From assembly GCF_000430785.1 (NCBI RefSeq), contig NZ_AUMR01000005.1, forward strand, positions 122,174 to 186,173: a stretch of DNA of 64,000 nt. Reading direction: 5' to 3'. The translations under genes and the position numbers were made by a program. This DNA is from Ectobacillus panaciterrae DSM 19096. GTDB lineage: Bacteria; Bacillota; Bacilli; Bacillales; Bacillaceae_G. Under the pieces are notes generated by a model that was not told where the DNA came from, searched no databases, and saw only the letters and a program-made list of their open reading frames with translations. The number at the start of each line of letters is the position of its first letter. The stretch's first letter is position 1. Positions 52,413 to 60,998 of this stretch are shown piece by piece.

Positions 52413-52806
52413 CCAATCCCACTCCCTATTTTATATTTTCAGCATCTATCCTTCATAATTCGCCTTACATATTTTAACTTCCTGTTTATGCCCATAAAGC
52501 GGCTTTCCATAAGCTATTGTAAAATTATGTATTTTTTATTACCAACCTTACATCAGCATTACAGCGTGAATATGACATTACAAGTAAGAAGAGAACCTTT
52601 CAATCGTGCGAACCTTTGGTTAAAGAAGACAATTTGAAATCATTATCCTCTTATAATGATGTTAACGGTTATGCTTATAAAACTGTTTTCAACAAAAGTC
52701 ATTCACCTTTCATGCACACTTCGCGTGATTTCTATTCAAAACATAGGAGATGTTTTCCCCATAAAATTCTATGTATTTCTAGGCAAGGACAAGGAGGGTC
52801 AAACAT
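52413..52806. other. Divergent region upstream of opuAC
   Basis: About 390 bp without a gene, presumed to hold the opuA promoter. No operator is recognised. Confidence 0.4.
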
Positions 52807-53655
52807 ATGAAGAAAAAAATCAGCTTGCTTTGCTGCATGCTTCTTATGAGCCTGATGCTCGCTTCGTGCGGCAGCTTAGACCAAAAGAAAATCAAAATCG
52901 GCGTGACGAACTGGAATGAAAACATCGCCGTCGCAAACATGTGGAAGCCGCTGTTAGAGGAAAAAGGATATAAAGTGGAGCTTGTCTATTTAGAAAAAGC
53001 GGCGATCTGGACAGGCACAGCCCGCGGCGACTTGGACATCAATCTCGAAGTATGGCTGCCGCAAACAGATAAATGGCTGTATAAGGAATATAAAAATGAC
53101 ATTGAAACACATGACACTTGGTACAAAGGAACCGGGCTCGGTCTTGTCGTTCCTTCTTATATGAAAGACGTTAACACGATTGAAGACTTGAACAAGCATA
53201 AAGATGAGCTGGATAATCGCATCGTCGGCATCGAGCCGGGCAGCAGCTTAATGCAGCTATCCGATAAGGCCGTAAAAAAATACGGCCTTCAATTAGATTT
53301 GGTGCAATCCTCAGAAGCGGCGATGATGAGTGAATTGAAAAAAGCGTACCAAGCGAAAAAACCGATCGCCGTAACATTATGGAACCCGCACTGGGCTTTC
53401 TCTGATTACGATTTAAAGTATTTGAAAGATCCGAAGAAAGTATATGGCGATAAAGACGACATTATGTATATCACGCGCAAAGGCTTCACAAAGGATCATC
53501 CCGAGCTGAAAAAATGGCTGGACAACTGGGATATGACCGATGAGCAGCTTGGCACGCTCATGTCGGAAATCAACAAAACAAAGGATCCGGAAAACGGCGC
53601 GAAAAAATGGATTACAGAAAACCGCGGTCTTGTGAACAGCTGGTTCAAACAATAA
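52807..53655 (+). CDS. opuAC: Glycine betaine-binding lipoprotein
   Basis: The 282-residue substrate-binding protein of an osmoprotectant ABC importer. Signal peptide with lipobox LASC (Cys21). Periplasmic-binding fold of the OpuAC family with aromatic residues for quaternary amines: VTNWNENIAVANMW, WTGTARGDLDINLEVWLPQT and WNPHWAFSDYDLKYL. GGAGGGTC precedes ATG 52807. It is the first gene of an operon in the order binding protein, ATPase, permease, which differs from the B. subtilis order AA-AB-AC. Confidence 0.93.
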   Translation: MKKKISLLCCMLLMSLMLASCGSLDQKKIKIGVTNWNENIAVANMWKPLLEEKGYKVELVYLEKAAIWTGTARGDLDINLEVWLPQTDKWLYKEYKNDIETHDTWYKGTGLGLVVPSYMKDVNTIEDLNKHKDELDNRIVGIEPGSSLMQLSDKAVKKYGLQLDLVQSSEAAMMSELKKAYQAKKPIAVTLWNPHWAFSDYDLKYLKDPKKVYGDKDDIMYITRKGFTKDHPELKKWLDNWDMTDEQLGTLMSEINKTKDPENGAKKWITENRGLVNSWFKQ

Positions 53656-53673
53656 CAGAACGGGGGAGATCAT

Positions 53674-54879
53674 ATGGAACAACCAAAAATTCGTGTGAAA
53701 AATATATACAAAACGTTCGGCAAACAGCCTTCTAAAGCTGTGGAGCTATTGAAAAAAGGAAAAACAAAGGCAGATATTTTAAAAGAAACAGGCATGACTG
53801 TCGGAGTGAATAATGCCAATTTTGAAGTGTATTCCGGCGAAATTTTCGTCATCATGGGACTTTCCGGGAGCGGTAAATCAACGTTAGTTCGGATGTTCAA
53901 CCGCCTGATTCCGCCTACTGCAGGTCATATATACGTAGACGGTGAAGATATCGCGACTGTGAACAAAGACAAACTGAACGAAATTCGACGCCGGAAAATC
54001 AGCATGGTCTTTCAGCGCTTCGCATTATTCCCGCATCGCACCGTTCTGCAAAATGTCGCATACGGTCTAGAAATTCAAGGCGCCGGCAAAGCGGAACGAG
54101 AAGTAAAAGCGATGGAATCCCTGCAGCTCGTCGGACTGAACGGCTACGAAAACAGCTATCCGAGCGAACTGAGCGGCGGTATGCAGCAGCGTGTCGGCAT
54201 CGCCCGCGCCCTTGCAAGCGACCCGGATGTTCTTTTGATGGACGAATCCTTCAGTGCGCTTGATCCATTAATCCGCAAAGATATGCAGGATGAGCTGTTA
54301 GACCTGCAGGAAAAAATGCAAAAAACCATCATTTTTATCACCCATGACCTCGATGAAGCGCTGCGCATCGGCGACCGCATCGCCCTCATGAAGGACGGTG
54401 CGATCATGCAGATCGGCACGCCGGAAGAAATCATGACAAACCCGGCGAACGACTTCGTCGAACGCTTCGTAGAAGACGTAAATTTAGGAAAAGTCATTAC
54501 AGCTGAATCCATCATGAAGCGACCGGAAGGCATTCTTGTTGACCGCGGACCGCGCGTCGCATTGAAGCTCATGAAGGACGCAGGCGTATCCGGCATATAT
54601 GTAGTTAATAAACAAAAAGAATTTCTCGGTGTTGCAACAGCGGATGCCGTATCAGAAGCCATCCGTGACAATCGCTTGCTTTCTGATGCGCTCATTACCG
54701 ATATCCCGACCGTCACATTAGAAACGGTACTGGATGAAATGTACGCGAAAATGGCCACAACCAACTTCCCGCTTCCGGTCGTGGACGAAAACAGCCGATT
54801 GCGAGGCATCATCAAACGCGAGAGCGTCATCGAAGCGCTCGCAGGCAACAAAGTAAACGAGGTGAAGAACCATGAATAA
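53674..54879 (+). CDS. opuAA: Glycine betaine ABC transporter ATP-binding protein
   Basis: The 401-residue ATPase has Walker A GLSGSGKST (about 66-74), signature LSGGMQQRVGIARAL, Walker B VLLMDESFSALD and H-loop FITHDLDEA. The last ~120 residues are a tandem CBS pair (ITAESIMKRPEGILVDRG.., IPTVTLETVLDEMYAKM), which senses ionic strength in OpuA-type transporters. GGGGGAG precedes ATG 53674, 18 bp after opuAC. It overlaps opuAB by 8 bp. Confidence 0.95.
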   Translation: MEQPKIRVKNIYKTFGKQPSKAVELLKKGKTKADILKETGMTVGVNNANFEVYSGEIFVIMGLSGSGKSTLVRMFNRLIPPTAGHIYVDGEDIATVNKDKLNEIRRRKISMVFQRFALFPHRTVLQNVAYGLEIQGAGKAEREVKAMESLQLVGLNGYENSYPSELSGGMQQRVGIARALASDPDVLLMDESFSALDPLIRKDMQDELLDLQEKMQKTIIFITHDLDEALRIGDRIALMKDGAIMQIGTPEEIMTNPANDFVERFVEDVNLGKVITAESIMKRPEGILVDRGPRVALKLMKDAGVSGIYVVNKQKEFLGVATADAVSEAIRDNRLLSDALITDIPTVTLETVLDEMYAKMATTNFPLPVVDENSRLRGIIKRESVIEALAGNKVNEVKNHE

Positions 54880-55708
54880 CATTCCGCGTATTCCACTTGG
54901 CAAATGGGTAGATGCACTTGTCAATTCACTCTACCAACACTTCCAATCCTTCTTCAAGGGCTTTTCAGCAGTAGTCGGCGGATTCGTTGACATATTAACA
55001 AACGTCTTAACGGTCATTCCGCCGATTGTACTCATCCTAATCATTTGCGGCTTAGTTTGGTACACGAGCCGCAAAGTATCCTTGCTGCTTTTCTCGCTGA
55101 TCGGCCTGTTGTTCATTTGGAATATCGAATATTGGGAAGCAACAATGAGTACACTATCACTGATTTTAACATCGGTGCTTATCTCCGTTATCATCGGAGT
55201 TCCGCTCGGCATACTGGCGGCCCAAAATCAAACATTCAAAAAAATTATCACACCGATTTTAGACTTCATGCAGACTATGCCTGCATTCGTATACTTGATT
55301 CCGGCAATTACATTCTTCGGGATCGGCGTAGTGCCCGGCATCATCGCATCCGTTATCTTCGCGATGCCGCCGACGATTCGTTTTACGAATTTAGGGATTC
55401 GCCAAGTGCCTGAAGACTTGATTGAAGCAACGGACGCATTCGGTTCAACGCCGTCACAAAAGCTGTTCAAAGTACAGCTGCCGCTCGCGACCGGCACGAT
55501 TATGGCCGGTGTGAACCAAAGCATCATGCTTTCCCTTTCCATGGTTGTTACAGCATCACTTGTCGGTGCGCCTGGTCTCGGGGTAGATGTATATCGTTCC
55601 GTAACGCAGGTTAACGTCGGTATGGGATTTGAAGCAGGTTTAGCGATTGTTATTATCGCGATTATTTTGGACCGGATTACACAGAATTTGCGTAGAAAAG
55701 AGGCATAA
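54872..55708 (+). CDS. opuAB: Glycine betaine ABC transporter permease
   Basis: The 278-residue permease has about six to seven membrane helices and the permease EAA-type loop (LIEATDAFGSTPSQKLFKVQLPLATG, about 187-212). Its N-terminus (RIPLGKWVDALVNSLYQHF) matches OpuAB/ProW permeases. The start overlaps the end of opuAA by 8 bp. It pairs with OpuAA to import glycine betaine during osmotic stress. Confidence 0.95.
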   Translation: MNNIPRIPLGKWVDALVNSLYQHFQSFFKGFSAVVGGFVDILTNVLTVIPPIVLILIICGLVWYTSRKVSLLLFSLIGLLFIWNIEYWEATMSTLSLILTSVLISVIIGVPLGILAAQNQTFKKIITPILDFMQTMPAFVYLIPAITFFGIGVVPGIIASVIFAMPPTIRFTNLGIRQVPEDLIEATDAFGSTPSQKLFKVQLPLATGTIMAGVNQSIMLSLSMVVTASLVGAPGLGVDVYRSVTQVNVGMGFEAGLAIVIIAIILDRITQNLRRKEA

Positions 55709-55710
55709 GG

Positions 55711-55744
55711 AAAAGCACCTGACCTTGGGATCGGGTGCTTTTTA
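55711..55744 (+). terminator. Terminator of the opuA operon
   Basis: Stem AAAAGCACC / GGTGCTTTT then TATT, directly after the opuAB stop. Confidence 0.88.
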
Positions 55745-56070
55745 TTGGCTTTGTTACATTTTGCTGATTCTTAGCCAAAAGGCTCGTTTCGCAAATTTCG
55801 TTCGCGTCATGAATAAATGTTCGTTAGGACGTTCCAACAGTACAAAAGCCAGCTCGTTTTATTTCGAAATTTGCTTAGCATATATTTTCGTTAAAATGCA
55901 GGTGAGCCCCATCGCCATCAAATTAAGAAATTGGTTGTTCCCCAAAACGAAAAAATAAGCTGAATTCTCATAAGTAACTGTAGAGAGATAAAATTTTTCG
56001 TTTTAGAGGCACTTCAAAATATTAGCTCGATGGGTATGGGCAGGACCCCCAAAGAAAAAATTTTTATAAT
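55745..56070. other. Non-coding stretch with IS relic
   Basis: About 325 bp without a gene. It holds the IS231-like 20-mer at 55910-55929 and a GGGTATGGGCAGGACCCC block near 56031. Confidence 0.4.
55910..55929. mobile_element. IS231-type terminal repeat relic
   Basis: CATCGCCATCAAATTAAGAA resembles the IS231/IS4-family terminal repeat (CATxCCCATCAACTTAAGAA type). The same block, including the next ~30 bases, recurs at 62762. Confidence 0.4.
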
Positions 56071-56109
56071 AAAACAAGAGCAATCCTTTGAGGGGATTGC
56101 TCTTGTTTT
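56071..56109. terminator. Terminator after the Trp/His-rich gene
   Basis: Perfect 16-bp stem AAAACAAGAGCAATCC / GGATTGCTCTTGTTTT, 14 bases past the stop of the minus-strand micro-protein. Confidence 0.92.
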
Positions 56110-56122
56110 ATAGTTTTTATTT

Positions 56123-56305
56123 TTAACCATGGTAAGGTATTGGGAACTGTTGATGCCATTGACTCCAAGTACTATGCGGATGCAGATGATGCCATTGTTG
56201 CCAACTCATATAATGCGGCCACATTGTATGATGCCAGTGTTGCCAAGTGCTATGGGGATGATGGTGATGCCATTGCTGCCAAGGCATATAATGGTGAGGG
56301 TACAT
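56123..56305 (-). CDS. Trp/His-rich 60-residue protein with internal duplication
   Basis: ATG 56305 has AAAGGAG 11 bases upstream, and a strong terminator follows the stop, so this is a complete small transcription unit. The sequence is two ~27-residue halves: PHHYMPWQQWHHHHPHSTWQ.. and PHYMSWQQWHHLHPHSTWSQ... About one third is His and about one sixth Trp, and there is no Cys, Lys, Asp or Glu. No signal peptide is visible. Such composition fits a metal-binding or self-assembling structural protein, for example a spore-coat component; that is inference. No family is recognised. Confidence 0.75.
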   Translation of the reverse strand: MYPHHYMPWQQWHHHHPHSTWQHWHHTMWPHYMSWQQWHHLHPHSTWSQWHQQFPIPYHG

Positions 56306-56559
56306 TAGATTTTCAACTCCTTTATAAAGATTCTATATAACTTATGTATCTTTAATTTATAAGGAGCTTATTTATATATAATATAGGCTTTGTACAAGGG
56401 ATGGCTCATTATGATATGATTGGTTATCTTATTACCTATGGTATAACTATCATGCTTTGATACTTGTCACGCTAGTTCAAAAAACCAACATTTGTTCATG
56501 TTTTTTCTGTCTCAACAAGACTGTTATGTGCAATCAAATTTTTACAATCAGCACAATAA
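56306..56559. other. Intergenic, promoter of the Trp/His-rich gene
   Basis: AT-rich, no gene seen. Confidence 0.35.
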
Positions 56560-56587
56560 GGGACTGTTCCATAAGCGGAACAGTCTC
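56560..56587 (-). terminator. Terminator after hemD-like gene
   Basis: Stem GGGACTGTTCC / GGAACAGTCTC, 9 bases past the stop of the 56597-57415 gene. Confidence 0.75.
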
Positions 56588-56596
56588 TAGTCATGT

Positions 56597-57415
56597 TCAG
56601 TCCTGAAGATGATCTTCATAGTAGCGGGACAGTTCTACTATCATAGCTCCCATTCGTTCAATTTCCGGAGCTATCACTCTCTCGATTCCCTCTTCTCTTA
56701 AAGCATCAGTAGTGACTTTTCCAACAGAAACAGCCAACACCTCGTGCTTGAAAGCGTTCAGAACGCCATCAAGGTACCCGTGTTCCCGGGCGAACTCAAA
56801 CAGGTATCGAACCTGAACAGCTGTCGTGAAGCATACGGCATCCAACTGATTATGGATCAGTTCTTGACATAAGCTTTCGGCTACCTCCGATTCAGGAGCA
56901 ATATGCTGATAGGGAAGAAGCTGTAATACCGATGCTCCTTTGTCTTCAAAAAACTTGATGAAGGCTGGTTCCGATTTACCATGAAGCTGCACGATTACCC
57001 GTTGATTGGAGAAGTCGAAAGCTTCTAGGGAGCGAACCAGTCCCCGGGTTGTTCCGTCCTCATCGACAGCCACCGGTTTCACTCCCATCTTCTTTAGGGC
57101 AGCGTATGTTTTGTAGCCTCTTGCAGCCACTTTGGCCTGGCGGATCGCCATCAAAAACTGATCCTGAATACCCATTTTCCCTGCTAAATCCAAAAGGGTT
57201 TCCGTCCCGATTCCCGTCGTGAAAACAACCCAATCTGCTCCCTCCTGAACGAATCTTCGTAAGTCAGGCTCGACCTGCTTATCCGCCAGAAATGTTGTTC
57301 CTTGAAGAGAACGAACGATAGGAGTCCCTCCTTGTTTCTCAATCAGCATACTCATTTCGTCGGTTTTACGTGAACCGGCAATCACAATCCTTTTTCCTTC
57401 CAATCCTTTTCCCAT
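56597..57415 (-). CDS. Uroporphyrinogen-III synthase family protein
   Basis: The 272-residue two-lobed HemD-like protein. Seen: RIVIAGSRKTDEMSMLIEKQG at the start, WVVFTTGIGTETLL (hinge/active-site loop; canonical 'vfTSxngv'), VAARGYKTYAALKKMGV and AVCFTTAVQVRYLFEFA. It closes hydroxymethylbilane to uroporphyrinogen III, or acts in a related regulatory role. The gene is not in a hemAXCDBL operon. It is divergent from a cobA-hemD fusion with a TnrA-type box between, so it may serve siroheme supply or be a transcriptional cofactor, as known for some fused HemD domains. ATG 57415. Confidence 0.8.
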   Translation of the reverse strand: MGKGLEGKRIVIAGSRKTDEMSMLIEKQGGTPIVRSLQGTTFLADKQVEPDLRRFVQEGADWVVFTTGIGTETLLDLAGKMGIQDQFLMAIRQAKVAARGYKTYAALKKMGVKPVAVDEDGTTRGLVRSLEAFDFSNQRVIVQLHGKSEPAFIKFFEDKGASVLQLLPYQHIAPESEVAESLCQELIHNQLDAVCFTTAVQVRYLFEFAREHGYLDGVLNAFKHEVLAVSVGKVTTDALREEGIERVIAPEIERMGAMIVELSRYYEDHLQD

Positions 57416-57890
57416 AGTTCTTTTCTCTCCTCGTCTTTTGGTTGAATGTATATCATGTATCGTTTCACTTATTCATTGTAAATAACTTTCGCCCACATGG
57501 ATAGGTTCTCGTATGAAAGAAGCATAAAATTTACAGAAAGACCCCTTTTAGTAAGTTGCAGGAAGATCGTTTTGGTGCAAAGAATCCGGCAAACCTGTAT
57601 GTGATATCACGAAATGTAACGCTTCATTATCTTTTCTGTGTTTATATAGATTTTTTCAGATGATTTATGCAGAAAAACAAGGTTGAAACCTCCCGAAAAA
57701 TCAGATAAATTATAATTATGTCATAAATTATAACATAGATTGTCAACTTTAATTAAAATGATTTGCATGTATTCATCATAATCCAAACGAGCCAATTCCC
57801 GCTTCAAGTGCGTGAAACAAGGGGAAGTTCATAATAAAATAAAGATGTACTTTACCTAAAAAAATAGCTATATGGAAGGGTGACTGTCCA
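57416..57890. promoter_or_regulatory. Divergent control region of two tetrapyrrole genes
   Basis: About 475 bp without a gene. It contains the palindrome TGTGATATCACG (57600-57611) and the TnrA/GlnR box at 57719-57735. The sequence around the box is very AT-rich, as is usual for TnrA-activated promoters. Confidence 0.55.
57719..57735. promoter_or_regulatory. TnrA/GlnR box, perfect consensus
   Basis: TGTCATAAATTATAACA fits TGTNA-N7-TNACA at every defined position. It lies 156 bp upstream of the cobA-hemD start and about 300 bp from the divergent gene. Confidence 0.7.
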
Positions 57891-59369
57891 ATGAAGAAAG
57901 GGAAAGTATTTCTAGTAGGAGCTGGTCCCGGTGATATAGGGTTAATCACTGTAAGAGGGCTGGAGGCCATTAAGCTGGCAGAAGTAATTTTATATGATCG
58001 TCTCGCCAATCCAAAGCTGTTGGAATTTGCACCTCTTGACTGCGAATTGATTTATTGCGGAAAATTGCCTCATTGTCATGCTTTAAGACAAGATAAAATC
58101 AACGATCTTTTAGTTGAGAAAGCATTAGAAGGAAAGATTGTTGTACGATTGAAGGGCGGCGATCCCAGCGTGTTTGGGAGAGTTGGAGAAGAAGCTGCGG
58201 CTCTTGCCGAACATGATATTTCCTTTGAAATCGTCCCTGGCATTACGTCAGGTATTGCGGCCCCTCTTTATGCGGGAATCCCAGTAACACATAGGGAGTA
58301 CGGAGGATCTTTCGCTATCGTTACCGCACATGATAAATCGAAGGAAGGTAAGCCGTCCATCGATTGGGAAGGACTCGTGAATGGAATCGATACAATTTCC
58401 TTTTATATGGGGGTTGCAAATCTTCCTTTCATATGCGAAAGCTTAATAAAGCATGGAAAGCCTTCAAGCACTCCGGTCATTCTTGTTCAATGGGGCACAT
58501 TCGGACGCCAAAAGATTCTGGAAGGAACATTAGAGACCATTGTCCAAAAGGCGCAGTTTGAAAAGTTCGAAAATCCGGCCATTACATTGATAGGAGATAT
58601 TGTATCGATACGGGGAAAACTGAATTGGTTTGAAAAAAAGCCGCTCTTCGGACGTCAAATTCTCCTTGCACGAACTGGTACAGAAATAAGCGAAATAGCA
58701 AAAGAATTAACCGAACAGGGAGCAGATGTAATTGAGTTTCCAAAATGGAAAAAGGTTTCCGCTCCAGTGGATATGACGGTTATGAGAAATATTCATATGT
58801 ATGAGAAAATTCTCTTTACTTCACCGGAAAGTGTCACAGATTTTTTCACAACTCTTGCGGAGCAAGAAATTGATATTCGTAATGTAAAAGCAAAGCTATT
58901 TGGCGGCTCGACAAAATCTACTCGAGAACTAAAGAAACGGGGATTTGTGGTTGATGTGGCGGATAAAATGACAGATTGCAAAAAGCTGCTGATTGTAGGC
59001 GACGATCAACTTCAAAAGCACAATACCGAGTACACTGCTCAGTATGGAGTACATGACCTCTTTATAACAAGTTTTAAACAAATAGATGAACAGTTTATAC
59101 CTATCCTGCAAAGAATGTTAGACGAAGCAGCGTTAGATACGGTTGTTTTTCCTAGCAGTGCTGCGGTACAAGCTTTCGTGGAACAAGCACCTGTTTACGG
59201 GATAACAGCAGAACGTATGTTGCGGAATTTAAAAATTGTTTGCATGGGAAAAAAAACTTGGGCAGCTGCGGAAACGTTTGGTTTAAATCCGGATGATATG
59301 CCTGAGAATCCGACAAGGCAAGCGCTTATCGAATGTCTACAAAAAACATTCATATCTACTAGATTATAA
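57891..59369 (+). CDS. Uroporphyrinogen-III C-methyltransferase fused to HemD-like domain
   Basis: The 492-residue fusion. Residues 1-245 form a SUMT (CobA/NasF-type) domain: VGAGPGDIGLITVRGLEAI (9-27), VVRLKGGDPSVFGRVGEEAA (80-99), VPGITSGIAAPLYAGIPVTH (116-135). It dimethylates uroporphyrinogen III to precorrin-2 for siroheme or cobalamin. Residues about 255-492 form a HemD-like domain (ILLARTGTEISEIAKEL, TVVFPSSAAVQAFVE). The preceding TnrA box suggests nitrogen-regulated siroheme production for nitrite reductase, although no nas genes are in the window. ATG 57891 has GGAAGGGTGA upstream. Confidence 0.92.
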   Translation: MKKGKVFLVGAGPGDIGLITVRGLEAIKLAEVILYDRLANPKLLEFAPLDCELIYCGKLPHCHALRQDKINDLLVEKALEGKIVVRLKGGDPSVFGRVGEEAAALAEHDISFEIVPGITSGIAAPLYAGIPVTHREYGGSFAIVTAHDKSKEGKPSIDWEGLVNGIDTISFYMGVANLPFICESLIKHGKPSSTPVILVQWGTFGRQKILEGTLETIVQKAQFEKFENPAITLIGDIVSIRGKLNWFEKKPLFGRQILLARTGTEISEIAKELTEQGADVIEFPKWKKVSAPVDMTVMRNIHMYEKILFTSPESVTDFFTTLAEQEIDIRNVKAKLFGGSTKSTRELKKRGFVVDVADKMTDCKKLLIVGDDQLQKHNTEYTAQYGVHDLFITSFKQIDEQFIPILQRMLDEAALDTVVFPSSAAVQAFVEQAPVYGITAERMLRNLKIVCMGKKTWAAAETFGLNPDDMPENPTRQALIECLQKTFISTRL

Positions 59370-59411
59370 CGTTTGTTTACCATTTGGAGAGGAAGCTATG
59401 AAGGCAGTTAG

Positions 59412-59750
59412 TTAAAGTACTTGTTTATTTGTTTTTCTATTTTCTACTATATTTTTGATTCTCGCTTCAATAGAATGATCAAACCATATTTCTAATTGCT
59501 TTCCTATTTCCTCAACAAAGATATGAAGAAATGGACACGGTTCTTCTTGCTTGTCTCGAAACCAGCGATTCACCATTCGATAATCCCATCTTTGACTGTT
59601 AGGGTAATAGATGGCATGCATCGCATACAAGCTGTCTGAATCAAGGTCTTGTTCTAATCCAAAAATATAATGAACGTTAACAGCAATATCATCTTGCGTG
59701 TTTTCCCAGGTCATCTCTCCATTTACCCACGCTTGCGAAACTTCAATCAT
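59412..59750 (-). CDS. Hypothetical protein, 112 residues
   Basis: ATG 59750 follows AAAGGGGAG. A soluble acidic protein, rich in Trp and aromatic residues: WVNGEMTWENTQDD, HYIFGLEQDLDSDSLYAMHA, WDYRMVNRWF. There is no signal, no membrane segment and no known motif. A near-cre sequence lies 63 bp upstream. It may be a small enzyme-associated or phage-derived protein; I do not recognise it. Confidence 0.65.
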   Translation of the reverse strand: MIEVSQAWVNGEMTWENTQDDIAVNVHYIFGLEQDLDSDSLYAMHAIYYPNSQRWDYRMVNRWFRDKQEEPCPFLHIFVEEIGKQLEIWFDHSIEARIKNIVENRKTNKQVL

Positions 59751-59812
59751 GGTTCAATCTCCCCTTTTACACATTTAATGAAACCATCATAGAAGCATCT
59801 CTCCACACGCAA

Positions 59813-59826
59813 TGTAAGCGCTTTCT
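59813..59826. promoter_or_regulatory. Near-match to a cre site
   Basis: TGTAAGCGCTTTCT differs from the cre consensus only in the last base and lies 63 bp before the hypothetical gene at 59750. Confidence 0.4.
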
Positions 59827-60102
59827 ATATGAGTCTTTAAATTATAATACATTGCTCCAAATTCTACAATATGTTATGCAACGCTGCTTCTCATTAAGTA
59901 CAAGAAAAAAAGGCTGATCCGCTAACGCGGACAGCCTTTAGTAAGGAAATCATTATACCCTATATGCACCCTCTCACATATACAATCATATCCGAAATTT
60001 TGAAGCATTTCTGTGAGATATATTACTAGTATTTATATATTCTATACATGTGAGGTTTACATAACATCTTATTATCGATAGTTAATGTATCTAGAATCCT
60101 AC
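59827..60102. other. Intergenic with minus-strand terminator
   Basis: No gene seen. AAAGGCTGATCCGC / GCGGACAGCCTTT (59908-59939) with a T-run on the minus strand is a second terminator after the isochorismatase-like gene. Confidence 0.6.
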
Positions 60103-60133
60103 AAAAAACCCCTTCAGTGACCTGAAGGGGTTT
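60103..60133. terminator. Terminator after the isochorismatase-like gene
   Basis: Perfect stem AAACCCCTTCAG / CTGAAGGGGTTT with 4-base loop, T-run on the minus strand. Confidence 0.9.
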
Positions 60134-60157
60134 CGTGTTTGCATAATCAGTGTTATT

Positions 60158-60793
60158 TTACTTGCTAAAATCTCTTTGAGCTCCCATATAGCTTCCGATG
60201 ATATTTTGATAACTAGGAAGATGTTTAGCAAGTAAGACTCCAAAGCCTTCAACGTCATTTCGCCAGTCACGTTGTAATTCTGCTGCAACGCTAAACCAGT
60301 TCATTAATTGGACCCCTCCATGAGCCATACGCATAAGGGCAGCATCTGCAACTTGTTTACTAAAAGTTCCTGATGCATCGGTTACAACGAACACCTCATA
60401 CCCCGCGTTTATAGCAGATAGTGCCGGGAACGCAACACAAACATCAGTAACAACTCCTGCGATAATTAGTTGTTTTTTACCTGTTGCTTCAATGGCTTTA
60501 ACAAATTCTTCATTGTCCCATGCGTTAATTTGTCCAGGCCGAGCTATTTTTGGCGCACCAGGAAAGAGCTCGACCAATTCTTGCATTAGTGGGCCGTTGG
60601 GTCCGTTTTCAAAGCTTGTTGTTAAAATAACTGGTAAATCAAAAAACTTAGCCGTGTTAGCAAGAGCCAAAACATTGTTCTTGAATTCATCAACACCATA
60701 GTCACGCACTAGACCGGAAATAAGGCCAGTTTGATGATCCACTAGAAGAACGGCGGCATCATCTTGGGAAAGACGAGAATAGAGATCAGACAT
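60158..60793 (-). CDS. Isochorismatase-family cysteine hydrolase (YcaC-like)
   Basis: The 211-residue hydrolase has the isochorismatase fold with the triad places visible: Asp in LLVDHQTGL (about 17-25), Lys in KQLIIAGVVTD and the nucleophilic Cys in VVTDVCVAFPALSA (about 114-127, cis-peptide V-V-T-D before it). The C-terminal MRMAHGGVQLMNWFSVAAEL is typical of the YcaC subgroup. The substrate is unknown; the family includes nicotinamidases and N-carbamoyl hydrolases. ATG 60793 follows AAAGGAGGAC. It stands alone. Confidence 0.87.
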   Translation of the reverse strand: MSDLYSRLSQDDAAVLLVDHQTGLISGLVRDYGVDEFKNNVLALANTAKFFDLPVILTTSFENGPNGPLMQELVELFPGAPKIARPGQINAWDNEEFVKAIEATGKKQLIIAGVVTDVCVAFPALSAINAGYEVFVVTDASGTFSKQVADAALMRMAHGGVQLMNWFSVAAELQRDWRNDVEGFGVLLAKHLPSYQNIIGSYMGAQRDFSK

Positions 60794-60998
60794 TTTATAG
60801 TCCTCCTTTAATTAATGTAATCGAAGAAAGTTCATATATCGGCAAATTTACCTTAAGCTCCTTCGTTTGTTACAATCAATTTATGAGTAAACTTATTGTT
60901 GTCATTCGTTTATCTATAAACTTATAAAGTGTCAACAGTATTTTTAAAAATGAAAAATCATCACAAAAAATTACTTGATGATGTTCGGTATTCTTTGG

